A stretch of DNA of 45,539 nucleotides from Desulfobacter curvatus DSM 3379 (GTDB lineage Bacteria; Desulfobacterota; Desulfobacteria; Desulfobacterales; Desulfobacteraceae): the NCBI RefSeq assembly GCF_000373985.1, contig NZ_KB893072.1, positions 1 to 45,539 on the forward strand, read 5' to 3'. How positions within the stretch are numbered: the first letter of the stretch is position 1; every line of letters begins with the position of its first letter. The notes under the pieces were generated by a model. That model saw only the letters and a program-made list of their open reading frames with translations, searched no databases and was not told the DNA's origin. Made by a program: the position numbers and the translations under genes. Of this stretch, positions 7,216 through 15,868 are shown piece by piece.

Positions 7216-9204
7216 CTATTTGAAATACCATTGGTCCGGCCGATAAGGATAAGCATATCCATAATAAAAAGAGTTGACCTTCCATTCCGGAACATTTGCC
7301 AGCTTATTGGACACGATGGTTATCAGCGGAACTTCGGAAAGGGTGCCGATAGCACTCAAATTTTTAAGATTCAGATCTATTATTTGCCTGCCAAGCGCAT
7401 TATACCAGTCAGATCCCGGCACTAGGGTGACAAATTCCTCCCCCACTTCCCAAAGGCTCCTTACCCATTGAGGCGGTTCTTCCCCTGTGAGTCCGTTGCT
7501 TAGTTTCCATTGCCACCAGGCAATGCCGGTCACGGGATAGGCCGTCCCATAAGGCGGCATAAATGTATTGGGGGAGGCAAACAAGGTGGGCTCAAACGGG
7601 GCCACCCACTCATTGGAAATATCGTTGCAGTTTGACAACTGTTTTTCCCTGGCCTCTCTGGTGCTAACCTCCCTTAGGTTAACCTTGAAACCAACAGCAT
7701 TAAGGTCCTGGGCAATATACTGGGGCAAGTCATGGGACCAGACATATTGAAGACTGTATTCCCAGTTTATAACTAAAATGTCACCGTCCGGACGAAGCCG
7801 GTAGCCCCCAGGCCCTTTTTTCAAGCCCATTTCATCCAATAGTTGACTTGCTTTTACCGGGTTGTACTCAGCCATGAACGCCTTATCAGCTTCAGTTACA
7901 AAGGAAAGGTTCTGGGGCAAGGCCTGCTGGGGTTTACACAATCCTAAAAACAGAGCTTGATTAAGCCGTTGGCGGTTTATAGCCAGGGACACAGCAAAAT
8001 TAAATTCCGGGGTTCCGTAAATCCTCTTTTTTACATGATCCCTGTGGGTCTTATTAAAAAAAAGAACCGGTCCCAATCCGGTAATAGGAAGTTGAATGGT
8101 ATAATTGCCCTTGTCTTTTGATGCCTGGAGCAAAGGGTAGAGATCCAGAGGCATATTCTGGGATTTCTGGTCCACGCGTCCCTGGATAATCTGCCTTGCC
8201 CACTCTTTTTTTTCAAGAAACCGCTCATGGTGGTAAGTAATATAGGGAAGCTGATTTCCGCCGGTGTCAATTTTAAAATAATAGGGGTTGGCTTCAAACA
8301 ACCGGCTGCTCCCGGTGGGTTCCTGTTTGAGGATATGACTTTCCAGTGTCGGTACCTCAAGCCCTTCCGCCTTATTTACAATTGCGTCCTTCCACCGGTC
8401 CCAATAAAGTTTAAACCGCTCAACCCAATTTTTATAACCAAGTGACCGGGCTTGTTTGTCAGCATCCGGATTGTATCTGATATGAAATTGTTTGAGAAAA
8501 TGCTTGGGGGCAAACGGATCGTAGTAAGACCCGTTCCCACCAAGGTAAAACAGCAGCGAGGTATAGGGCTTATTAAAAATTAGGGTCACACTGGTTTCGT
8601 CTATTTTCTCAATTCTGACGCCAAACTCGCCCCAGGGAGACGGTATCTTGTCATGGATGGCTTTATTGAGAATAATATCCTCCATATAAAAAAGCATATC
8701 GTCGGCTGTAAACGGCTCACCATCGGACCAGCGATGACCTTTCCTGAAAAAAAACGTAATCTGGGAATAGTCTTTATTCCACATCCAGGACTTGGCAACA
8801 TTGGGCACAATGGTCCGGTTGTCACTGCTGAATCTGACGAGGTTGGCCTGCCGCCAGGAAAGGATTTCCGCGTTCCCGGTTTCATAGGAAAGGGACAGAC
8901 CTTTCAGGGTCCCCCCGTAGGTTCCCACTGCGGTTTCCGGAATAACCACCAGTGGCTCTTGGGGAAGTCTGTCAGCCACATTTGGCAAACGCCCCGTCTT
9001 TACCCGGTCGGCGAATAAAGGATTCTCCTTGACCGTAAAATCCCGGCCCAGGAACCTTCTGAATTCATCGGCTTCCATTTGGTTCCGATACTTTGTTTTA
9101 AGGCCTTCTGCAGTCCGAATCGTCAACAAAGGAGCGCAAAAAGCCGGGGTTGTAATCCCCAGGAAAATAAAAAAGAATCCAAAGATGGCAGACAAATAGT
9201 TCAT
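7216..9204 (-). CDS. Periplasmic family-5 solute-binding protein, no transporter partners
   Basis: The protein is about 662 residues from the ATG at 9204; a TTG 39 nt upstream would add residues before the signal peptide. Residues 1-24 form a type I signal peptide ending in AFCA. The body is a SBP_bac_5 (peptide/nickel/oligosaccharide-type) binding protein, with the early FSSDNRTIVPNVAKSW and RKGHRWSDGEPFTADDM motifs typical of the family. It is larger than the usual 500-600 residues. No permease or ATPase genes occur in the window; instead the next gene, 3 bp away, is a Cache-domain histidine kinase. A sensory role presenting ligand to the kinase is therefore likely, though a distant ABC transporter could use it. 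It is the first gene of a five-gene operon. Confidence 0.88.
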   Translation of the reverse strand: MNYLSAIFGFFFIFLGITTPAFCAPLLTIRTAEGLKTKYRNQMEADEFRRFLGRDFTVKENPLFADRVKTGRLPNVADRLPQEPLVVIPETAVGTYGGTLKGLSLSYETGNAEILSWRQANLVRFSSDNRTIVPNVAKSWMWNKDYSQITFFFRKGHRWSDGEPFTADDMLFYMEDIILNKAIHDKIPSPWGEFGVRIEKIDETSVTLIFNKPYTSLLFYLGGNGSYYDPFAPKHFLKQFHIRYNPDADKQARSLGYKNWVERFKLYWDRWKDAIVNKAEGLEVPTLESHILKQEPTGSSRLFEANPYYFKIDTGGNQLPYITYHHERFLEKKEWARQIIQGRVDQKSQNMPLDLYPLLQASKDKGNYTIQLPITGLGPVLFFNKTHRDHVKKRIYGTPEFNFAVSLAINRQRLNQALFLGLCKPQQALPQNLSFVTEADKAFMAEYNPVKASQLLDEMGLKKGPGGYRLRPDGDILVINWEYSLQYVWSHDLPQYIAQDLNAVGFKVNLREVSTREAREKQLSNCNDISNEWVAPFEPTLFASPNTFMPPYGTAYPVTGIAWWQWKLSNGLTGEEPPQWVRSLWEVGEEFVTLVPGSDWYNALGRQIIDLNLKNLSAIGTLSEVPLITIVSNKLANVPEWKVNSFYYGYAYPYRPDQWYFK

Positions 9205-9544
9205 AAGAAGTCCGGGCCCCTGTTCCAAACGAAACGTATTCAAATAACAGCCATGGGCTGACCTGGTCCATCAACACCCAGTCTCAACCCACAACAAAAC
9301 ATGAACGTTATTTAAGAAGTTATTTAAGCTTTTATATAAAAGTTCTAATATAGCTAATTGATTTTTACGAAATTTACAAGTTTTTCGGCTAATGAATTTC
9401 TCATACGACCTAATGATATTTTGATGACTTTTTATTGGAAAAACAACTAACATATCTGATATACTGTATTTTAAAGTGAAAATTTTATCTACCTGTCAAA
9501 AAGACAAAATATTTCATTATACATACGTTTAAAGGAGATCAACG
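9205..9544. other. AT-rich divergent intergenic region
   Basis: About 340 bp separate the leftward solute-binding protein gene from the rightward AIM24 gene. The middle (about 9300-9540) is strongly AT-rich, and promoters for both directions must lie here. The only convincing elements seen are a possible rightward promoter and the AAAGGAG ribosome-binding site at 9531-9537. A 60-codon leftward reading frame at 9271-9453 has no ribosome-binding site and no recognisable sequence, so it is not called. Confidence 0.6.
9435..9465 (+). promoter_or_regulatory. Possible promoter of the AIM24-ChaN operon
   Basis: TTGGAA at 9435-9440 and TATACT at 9460-9465 are separated by 19 bp, a little longer than ideal. 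It lies 80 bp upstream of the AIM24 start in AT-rich DNA. The match is moderate and unsupported by other evidence. Confidence 0.4.
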
Positions 9545-10333
9545 ATGCAATGCCATGAAGTGGATTACGAAATTTTCGGGGATGACATGCAGGCCGTTGA
9601 GGTGGAACTGGATCCCGGTGAAACCGTGATTGCCGAGGCCGGGGCCATGAACTGGATGGAGCAGGGCATCGCATTTGAAGCCAAAATGGGGGACGGCTCT
9701 GAAGCAGACAAAGGGATTATGGGCAAACTCTTCAGTGCAGGCAAACGGGCGCTCACCGGTGAAAGCTTGTTTCTCACCCATTTTACCAACCAGGCACATG
9801 ACAAAAGAAGAGTGGCTTTTTCGGCCCCCTACCCCGGTAAAATTATTCCCGTTGACATGGCTGCCGTCGGCGGACAGTTGATCTGCCAAAAAGATGCTTT
9901 TTTGTGTGCAGCCCTTGGCACAAAAGTTTCCATTACCTTTAACCAAAAACTTGGGGCCGGTTTTTTCGGCGGCGAAGGGTTCATTCTCCAGCGTCTGGAA
10001 GGTGACGGTATGGCGTTTGTTCATGCCGGCGGCACCATCGTTAAAAAAGAACTGAACGGCGAAAGGTTGATGGTGGATACCGGCTGCATCGTGGCCTTTT
10101 CCCAGGGAATTGATTATGATATCCAGCGGGCAGGCGGGCTTAAGTCCATGTTTTTCGGTGGTGAAGGGTTATTTCTGGCGACACTGGAAGGATACGGCAG
10201 CGTTTATCTGCAAAGCCTGCCTTTCTCCCGCTTGGCAGACCGCATTATCAGCCATGCGCCAAGTGCCGGGGGCTCATCTAAAGGGGAAGGTTCCGTTTTG
10301 GGTGGTCTTGGACGCCTTCTGGATGGAGATTAA
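9545..10333 (+). CDS. AIM24 / TIGR00266 family protein
   Basis: This 262-residue soluble protein has the double-psi-barrel-like AIM24 pattern. The AEAGAMNWMEQGI segment lies near residues 30-43, GGEGFILQRLEGDGMAFVHAGG near 140-161, and the repeated FFGGEGLFLATLEGYGSVYLQS near 202-223 shows the two-fold internal repeat. Bacterial members are of uncertain biochemical role. The yeast namesake is mitochondrial and affects inner-membrane organisation, which does not transfer directly. A strong AAAGGAG precedes the ATG. The stop codon overlaps the next start as TAATG, so it is translationally coupled to the ChaN-like lipoprotein gene. Confidence 0.9.
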   Translation: MQCHEVDYEIFGDDMQAVEVELDPGETVIAEAGAMNWMEQGIAFEAKMGDGSEADKGIMGKLFSAGKRALTGESLFLTHFTNQAHDKRRVAFSAPYPGKIIPVDMAAVGGQLICQKDAFLCAALGTKVSITFNQKLGAGFFGGEGFILQRLEGDGMAFVHAGGTIVKKELNGERLMVDTGCIVAFSQGIDYDIQRAGGLKSMFFGGEGLFLATLEGYGSVYLQSLPFSRLADRIISHAPSAGGSSKGEGSVLGGLGRLLDGD

Positions 10334-11382
10334 TGCAACGTCTGATTTATTTTTTAACAGGGTGCGTCTTTTGTCTGTTCTGCGGTTGTGCCACAACGTC
10401 CAAAACTGTCATGCGCGATGATCCGTTAATCGGGGCCCTGGTCAAAGGGGAGACCGGGGAACCTGTCTGCTTTGCCGATCTTGTGGACACTCTTATCCAC
10501 AGCGATATAGTTTATCTGTCCGAAAAGCATGATAATCCCATGCACCATGCCATTCAGCACCGGGTTCTCCAGGCCATTATTGACCGGGGATACGCACCGG
10601 TACTTGGATTTGAATTTTTTTCATACCAGAACACTCCATTGCTGCTCAACCTGGTGGATGCCGGGAAAAAAGTGCATTCACCTAAGATGGAAAAAGCCGT
10701 TGAACAACGGATCAGGGAAAAACTGGGATGGAAAAAACAATCCGACACCATGTGGGGTTATTATTGGAATCTGATAAGGCTCGCGGTGGATAACGGGCTG
10801 CCTGCCGTAGGCCTTGATCTGTCCGCCACCCAGAAGCGCCGGATAACCCGCAAAGGACTTGACGGCCTGTCCCCCATTGAATTGCAGCAGCTGTTTTCCA
10901 CAAAACTTTCAAATACAGCCTATGAATCGTACATGAAATCGGTTTTTGTATCGGTTCACTGCGGCATGGATCATGGCCGGATGACAGAGCGGTTGTATGA
11001 TACCTGGATGACGCGCAATGACCGGATGGCCCTGTCCGTGACTGAACTGTTTAATGCCGTGCAAACCCAAGAGCGCGATGAGGCAGGACGAAAAACAGGG
11101 CCTGTCGTCATTATAATAGGCGCGGGCCATACCGAGTATGGTTTAGGTGTCTTGGACCGGGTGCATCACTTGAAACCGAATGCCACCCAAATAAATCTGG
11201 CCATAACGGAAATAGAAAGAGAACCGGCTGACCTGGCCCAGTATATAGCACCCCTGTCCCTTGAAGGCTTTGATCCGGTTCCCCCTGCAGACTTCCTGTG
11301 GTTCACCCAGCGGGTATCTTATGAAGACCCGTGTGAAAAATTTAAAACCGCGTTGGAAAAAATGAAAAAGCACAAAAAATAA
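10333..11382 (+). CDS. ChaN-like (Tiki/EreA superfamily) putative haem-binding lipoprotein
   Basis: This 349-residue protein has a hydrophobic leader and a near-canonical lipobox ending at C19 (F-C-G-C), so it is probably a lipoprotein. The ChaN motif IVYLSEKHDNPMHHAIQ near residues 57-73 carries the conserved Glu and His residues. A later VVIIIGAGHTEYGLG carries the second conserved His, and YYWNLIRLAVDNGLPAVGLDLS fits the family core. Campylobacter ChaN binds haem and is iron-regulated; that function is an inference here. It starts inside the stop codon of the AIM24 gene and ends one base before the end of the convergent cyclase gene. Confidence 0.82.
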   Translation: MQRLIYFLTGCVFCLFCGCATTSKTVMRDDPLIGALVKGETGEPVCFADLVDTLIHSDIVYLSEKHDNPMHHAIQHRVLQAIIDRGYAPVLGFEFFSYQNTPLLLNLVDAGKKVHSPKMEKAVEQRIREKLGWKKQSDTMWGYYWNLIRLAVDNGLPAVGLDLSATQKRRITRKGLDGLSPIELQQLFSTKLSNTAYESYMKSVFVSVHCGMDHGRMTERLYDTWMTRNDRMALSVTELFNAVQTQERDEAGRKTGPVVIIIGAGHTEYGLGVLDRVHHLKPNATQINLAITEIEREPADLAQYIAPLSLEGFDPVPPADFLWFTQRVSYEDPCEKFKTALEKMKKHKK

Positions 11383-11383
11383 A

Positions 11384-13645
11384 TCACTTCGTGGTCAGTC
11401 TATTAACCACCGGCAACCGCTCCCGGCGCTCAACCCCATCCCAGTTCGGGGGAACGGATGCTTTCAGATAACCGTTGATACGATCCAGATAAGACAGATA
11501 AAGCCGGCAGGGATTGGTCTGGTCCAATTGTAAAAAAATCTTTTTTGCCACTTTAAAATCCGCCTGCTGAAAGGTGTCAACCCCCTGTTCAAATACACGA
11601 ATCTCGTTAATAATTTCCTGGGAAGGAAAACCCAGGCACAAGGGTTCATACAAATCTTCCGGCTGTTGCCTGCCCTTAACCTGGACTTTATCAATAAACC
11701 GGCAGAAAAACTTATCTTTGATCAGTTCCCGGGTGGCCTTGGAAACCAAAATGGATGTACCGTAATTTTTATTTGCCCCTTCCAGGCGGGATGCCAGATT
11801 TACATTATCGCCCATGACAGTATAGTCAAACCGTTGCAGGCTGCCGAAATTACCGACACTCACAGGCCCGGTGTTTATGCCTACACCAACGGATATACCC
11901 CTGAGCCCCTTTTTCTGCCATGCCTGGGCCAAATTTTCCAATACACCTTTAAACTCAAGCGCGGTGCGAACCGCATGTAGAGCATGGTCAGGATCAGCTT
12001 TAGGTGCGCCCCAGAAGGCCATGACGGCATCTCCAATGAACTTGTCCACGGTGCCGCCGTTTTCCATGATTTTTTCACTCATGGCCGTAAAAAACCGATT
12101 CATGAAATGGCCTAACTCCTGGGGATTCATCTTTTCCGAAAGGGTCGTAAATCCCCGGATATCGCAGAACATTACGGTCAATATTTTTTCCTGGCCGCTC
12201 AAGGAAAGGGCTTTAGGGGTTTTGATCAAATGGTTAACCACATCCGGGGCCACATACCGGGAAAAGGCGCCCTGGATAAAACGCCTGGACTTGCCTTCCC
12301 TGAATGCCTTGAAAATACTCATGATAAGAAGAATGGCTGTCGAAGAAATCAACGGCATACTGATCCCCACATGCTGATGATTCAAGAAAAAATAAAAATA
12401 ATTTCCCATTATGGTACAGGTTAGAAAGCCTGCCGTTGCAACGCCGCCGGCCACAGGCCCCAGGATACACAGAACAAGGGTCACGGCAAGCCCGCTTAGA
12501 ACAATCAGGGTATAATTGAGCCCGATCTCCGTCATCCGGTCATAGGTAAACGGGTCTGACCGAATCAGATTGTCCACAATGGTGGCATTCACCTCCACCC
12601 CGGGAACCGCAGATCCGAAAGGGGTGGCTTTGAGATCCAAAAGCCCTGTGGCCGAAGCCCCAATAAAAACAAATTTATCTTTCAATTCAGGCACAATCTC
12701 TTTGTCCAAGACATCGACGGCACTGATATAACGAAATGTGCCCGAAGGTCCCCTGTAATTGACAAAAATCTGCCCGACACTGTCCGTGGGGATAAACCTG
12801 TCACCAAGGGAGATCCCAAGAACCGGCTGCCGGGCAGCTTTAATCCGGGAGGATGCATGAATGGTCATTTCAAGAATGTCCATGCCCACCCTGAACACCT
12901 CCAGGGCCAGGGATGGATAGGGTATATTGTCCATAACCATGACAAGGGGAACCTGGCGGGCAGTTCCTGAATCGTCCGTGAGCACATTGATGAACCCTTC
13001 GCTCTGGGATGCCGCCACGGATGGGTGATTGAGCACCGCCCTGAAAGCGGGGATCAAGGAGATCCGGTTAAATTGCAACGTTGCGGGCTCCAGGCGGATA
13101 ACACCCGAGGGAAAGGGCTGGGCGTGGTTGGTTATCAAGCCGCTGTCCACAAACTGAAATCCATACCCCAGAATCGTGGGACCCCGGGAAAGTGCTTCGG
13201 CAAACACCCGGTCATAATCCAAGGCCGGATCCTTACCCAATGTGTGAACCAGGGTCTCGGGAATTTTAAGGGCTGTTTTTTTATCCAGATGGGAAATAAA
13301 ATAGGCAGGAGAGGTCCGGTCCTGTTCGGCAAACAAAATGTCATACCCAACGGCGCGCACACCGCTTTGAATCAGATGGTCGGTAATTTTAGCCATGACG
13401 TTTCTAGGCCAGGGCCACTGTCCCAGATAAGAAAGACTTTTTTCATCAATGTCCACGATGAGCACTTGGCCGGAATCCGGACAGGCACCTCTGGCCCTGA
13501 ACATGATATCCATGGTTCGGTTGTCAATGGCAGCAATCAAGGAAGGTTTTTCGCTGCCGCACATATAAAGGATTACACAAGTTGCGGCAATCAGGCTGCA
13601 ACCGAGAAAAAAAGCGGGCCAGGAAAAAGACTGATCTTTTAACAT
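11384..13645 (-). CDS. CHASE2-domain class III adenylate cyclase
   Basis: This 753-residue membrane protein has an N-terminal TM at about 10-28 and an extracytoplasmic CHASE2 sensor at about 35-365 (VLIVDIDEKSLSYLGQWPWPR near 61-81, FVFIGASATGLLDLKATPF near 326-344). Three TMs lie at about 376-447 and a class III cyclase domain at about 485-665. Catalytic residues are visible: metal aspartates D495 (CDIRGF) and D539 (FIGDA), K536, T609, N615 and R620. The Lys/Thr pair suggests ATP as substrate, in the class IIIb style. A short helical tail follows. It is the last gene of the Slam-FecR-cyclase operon, 18 bp after the FecR gene, and would convert an extracytoplasmic signal into cAMP. Confidence 0.93.
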   Translation of the reverse strand: MLKDQSFSWPAFFLGCSLIAATCVILYMCGSEKPSLIAAIDNRTMDIMFRARGACPDSGQVLIVDIDEKSLSYLGQWPWPRNVMAKITDHLIQSGVRAVGYDILFAEQDRTSPAYFISHLDKKTALKIPETLVHTLGKDPALDYDRVFAEALSRGPTILGYGFQFVDSGLITNHAQPFPSGVIRLEPATLQFNRISLIPAFRAVLNHPSVAASQSEGFINVLTDDSGTARQVPLVMVMDNIPYPSLALEVFRVGMDILEMTIHASSRIKAARQPVLGISLGDRFIPTDSVGQIFVNYRGPSGTFRYISAVDVLDKEIVPELKDKFVFIGASATGLLDLKATPFGSAVPGVEVNATIVDNLIRSDPFTYDRMTEIGLNYTLIVLSGLAVTLVLCILGPVAGGVATAGFLTCTIMGNYFYFFLNHQHVGISMPLISSTAILLIMSIFKAFREGKSRRFIQGAFSRYVAPDVVNHLIKTPKALSLSGQEKILTVMFCDIRGFTTLSEKMNPQELGHFMNRFFTAMSEKIMENGGTVDKFIGDAVMAFWGAPKADPDHALHAVRTALEFKGVLENLAQAWQKKGLRGISVGVGINTGPVSVGNFGSLQRFDYTVMGDNVNLASRLEGANKNYGTSILVSKATRELIKDKFFCRFIDKVQVKGRQQPEDLYEPLCLGFPSQEIINEIRVFEQGVDTFQQADFKVAKKIFLQLDQTNPCRLYLSYLDRINGYLKASVPPNWDGVERRERLPVVNRLTTK

Positions 13646-13663
13646 GACGGCTTAAAAATACCC

Positions 13664-15859
13664 TTACCGGTCCCCGGCAAAAATACCAAGGTACTGGGTA
13701 CCGCTGGCTGTGGCTGAAAAATTTCCCCCGACACCTTGTGCGTTGGAACCGTAAAAGGCGCCTGACACCTGGCTTGTCGTTGCGCCCTGAATTTGGCCGG
13801 AAAATCCCGAAGTCGTAACCGAACCGTTGGCAAGATCAAGTGTAATCTCATCAAACTTAATATACCCGTCAACAGTCTTGTTACCGAAATCAATGTCCAA
13901 GCTGGTGCTTCCATTGGTCAATTTCGTAAGGCTCATCGAACTGGAGAACATGATCCCCTGGGCCTTTCCTATATAAGTGGCGGTGAAACCACTCGTGATC
14001 AGATCTTGTACAGCACCGGTATCAGTGGCCGCACCGGCGATCCAGAAAGATCCCGGAATGTGGATGTGATAATCATTGGATGTGGCAGGATCAACATACG
14101 CGGCTTCCCAGTACCCCCACGTGGTGTGCGAAGACAATGGGGTTTCTCTGGACGTGACCATATAGTTACCATAAGACTTCAAGGAAGCGGTGCCGCCATT
14201 ATAAATGACATTGCTGCCGGTCAGGGTGGCTGCCAGGATACTATCTGTTAAATAAGCCGAATGGGAAGCGTTCCCGCCGATGCCCATGTTACTTATGGTG
14301 GCAGACCCGTTTATATCGTCTCCTGACATGGCTCCCAGGAATGTTCCACCGTCCTTATCAATGGTAAAGGAAAACTTACTTTTATCATCATTTAGAAATA
14401 CCTGACGGTCAGTGAAGGGGTCACTCATATCCTCTCCCACACCGGTAAAAAAGCCGGACCAGGTTGCAATACCGGAAAAAGAATTGGCGGTCTTATTTGA
14501 AAGTAGACCGGCCAGGGTGTCGGACCAGTAAGAGGTCTGGGTCTGATTCTGGATATTCACATCCGCGCCTTCCATGGCAAGGCCCACGGCCTCCTGGGCA
14601 GTGCCATAGAAAGAGCCGAATGTTTCCGTGCCGTCCAGTGCGAAGACAGGACCATCTGATGAATCCGAACCTAATACCACCACATTATAAATTTCTCCGT
14701 GATCCGAAATTTCCCCGAAACCGAACCCTATTCCCTGATTTGATGAACCGGTATTGAACTCCTCAAAAACCATAATGCGGCGGTTGTCCCAGTTAACAAC
14801 AAATGTCATATCCTGGGCATCTTCCTGCTCCAAAGTGCTTTTCATGTTACCGGTGTATTTCCACAACCCGGTTGAAGGCACACTCGTGGACCTGGACCCC
14901 GTAAACCCAAGGGATTTAAGATGGTCAAGAACATCCTGGTTTTCTGTTGCGGCATAGGCGACTTCTTCCAGGGAAATCTGAGCAAAGGTTGATATTGTAT
15001 CCGACACTACCGATGAACCTGTATCTGTGGAAAAGTAAGTATCCAGAGTATCTGAGCCCTCAACCAACAGGGAAGACGCCTCACTGTCCGATGCTGAAGT
15101 ATCGGTCTCTGAATCCGACGTGCTTGCGGTTTCCTGGGTCCCATCCGGTTCCTGGGTCTGGGAATTTTCCGCCACACCGATTCCTTCCTCTGCCTGCTCA
15201 CCCTGTTCCCCCTGCCCTGCCTGGTCTGACGATAAAAGGGTTTCAAGTTCCATCAAATCGGAAGTGGACATTCTGGCCGGAGATGCCGGGGCCTTATCCG
15301 CATGCGCTACCAGGGTGGCAAACCCCGGACGGCGGATGTCGACCCGGCCAGCCCGGTTCCGGACGTAAATACCCTTGCCGCCGTGAAACAGTACCGTCAA
15401 CCGGGTGCCCCGAAGATTTCCGGCATACATGGAGCCCCGGATGCCAATGGTCCCGGACACTGATGTCGTTTTGAATTTTTCAGGTGCCATCCGGGTGATG
15501 GCACCTCCCATAATCCTGAAACTGCCTTCCCGGATCTGGGTTTCCATGCCTGCTTTTTTATTTTCAGGATCCCATTCATAGGCGGAAAGCTTCATCTTTG
15601 TATTACGGCCCAGGGTGATCAGGGTATTATCCTTGAACATGAGCTGAACGCGCCCGGTCCCTGTTTCAATAACATCCCGGCAAAATACCTGTGCGTTCAA
15701 GCCAAGATCTCTTTTCTGCCCGTTTTCCTCGACAGCCATCACCTTTCCCCGCACTGCCACAACTTTTCCGATAAATTCATCCTGACCGCCTATACAAAAT
15801 ACGGGAAAGGTCAGAACCAATAATACCATCAATCCGGTAACTCTATATTTTATCATCAT
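13664..15859 (-). CDS. Secreted FecR-domain protein with C-terminal TbpB-like domain
   Basis: This 731-residue protein has a signal peptide at 1-25 with no good lipobox (the Cys is preceded by Phe). A FecR-type domain lies at about 27-185 (LMFKDNTLITLGRNTKMKL, then SVSGTIGIRGSMYAG). A low-complexity Ser/Glu/Thr/Asp linker spans about 200-290, and a long beta-rich Gly/Ser/Thr region follows. The last 75 residues match the TbpB/hemophilin-like barrel ending: DFGNKTVDGYIKFDEITL, GFSGQI, then VSGAFYGSNAQGVGGNFSA. Such proteins are exported across the outer membrane by Slam translocators, and the adjacent upstream gene is Slam-like. It is flanked at 9 and 18 bp by its operon partners. The ligand could be haem, a metal complex or a polymer; sequence does not decide. 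Confidence 0.82.
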   Translation of the reverse strand: MMIKYRVTGLMVLLVLTFPVFCIGGQDEFIGKVVAVRGKVMAVEENGQKRDLGLNAQVFCRDVIETGTGRVQLMFKDNTLITLGRNTKMKLSAYEWDPENKKAGMETQIREGSFRIMGGAITRMAPEKFKTTSVSGTIGIRGSMYAGNLRGTRLTVLFHGGKGIYVRNRAGRVDIRRPGFATLVAHADKAPASPARMSTSDLMELETLLSSDQAGQGEQGEQAEEGIGVAENSQTQEPDGTQETASTSDSETDTSASDSEASSLLVEGSDTLDTYFSTDTGSSVVSDTISTFAQISLEEVAYAATENQDVLDHLKSLGFTGSRSTSVPSTGLWKYTGNMKSTLEQEDAQDMTFVVNWDNRRIMVFEEFNTGSSNQGIGFGFGEISDHGEIYNVVVLGSDSSDGPVFALDGTETFGSFYGTAQEAVGLAMEGADVNIQNQTQTSYWSDTLAGLLSNKTANSFSGIATWSGFFTGVGEDMSDPFTDRQVFLNDDKSKFSFTIDKDGGTFLGAMSGDDINGSATISNMGIGGNASHSAYLTDSILAATLTGSNVIYNGGTASLKSYGNYMVTSRETPLSSHTTWGYWEAAYVDPATSNDYHIHIPGSFWIAGAATDTGAVQDLITSGFTATYIGKAQGIMFSSSMSLTKLTNGSTSLDIDFGNKTVDGYIKFDEITLDLANGSVTTSGFSGQIQGATTSQVSGAFYGSNAQGVGGNFSATASGTQYLGIFAGDR

Positions 15860-15868
15860 CCTTTCCTT

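Noticed and set aside
9271..9453. 60-codon leftward frame in the AT-rich divergent region
   Set aside because: Composition follows the AT-rich DNA, there is no ribosome-binding site, and it occupies the expected promoter region.
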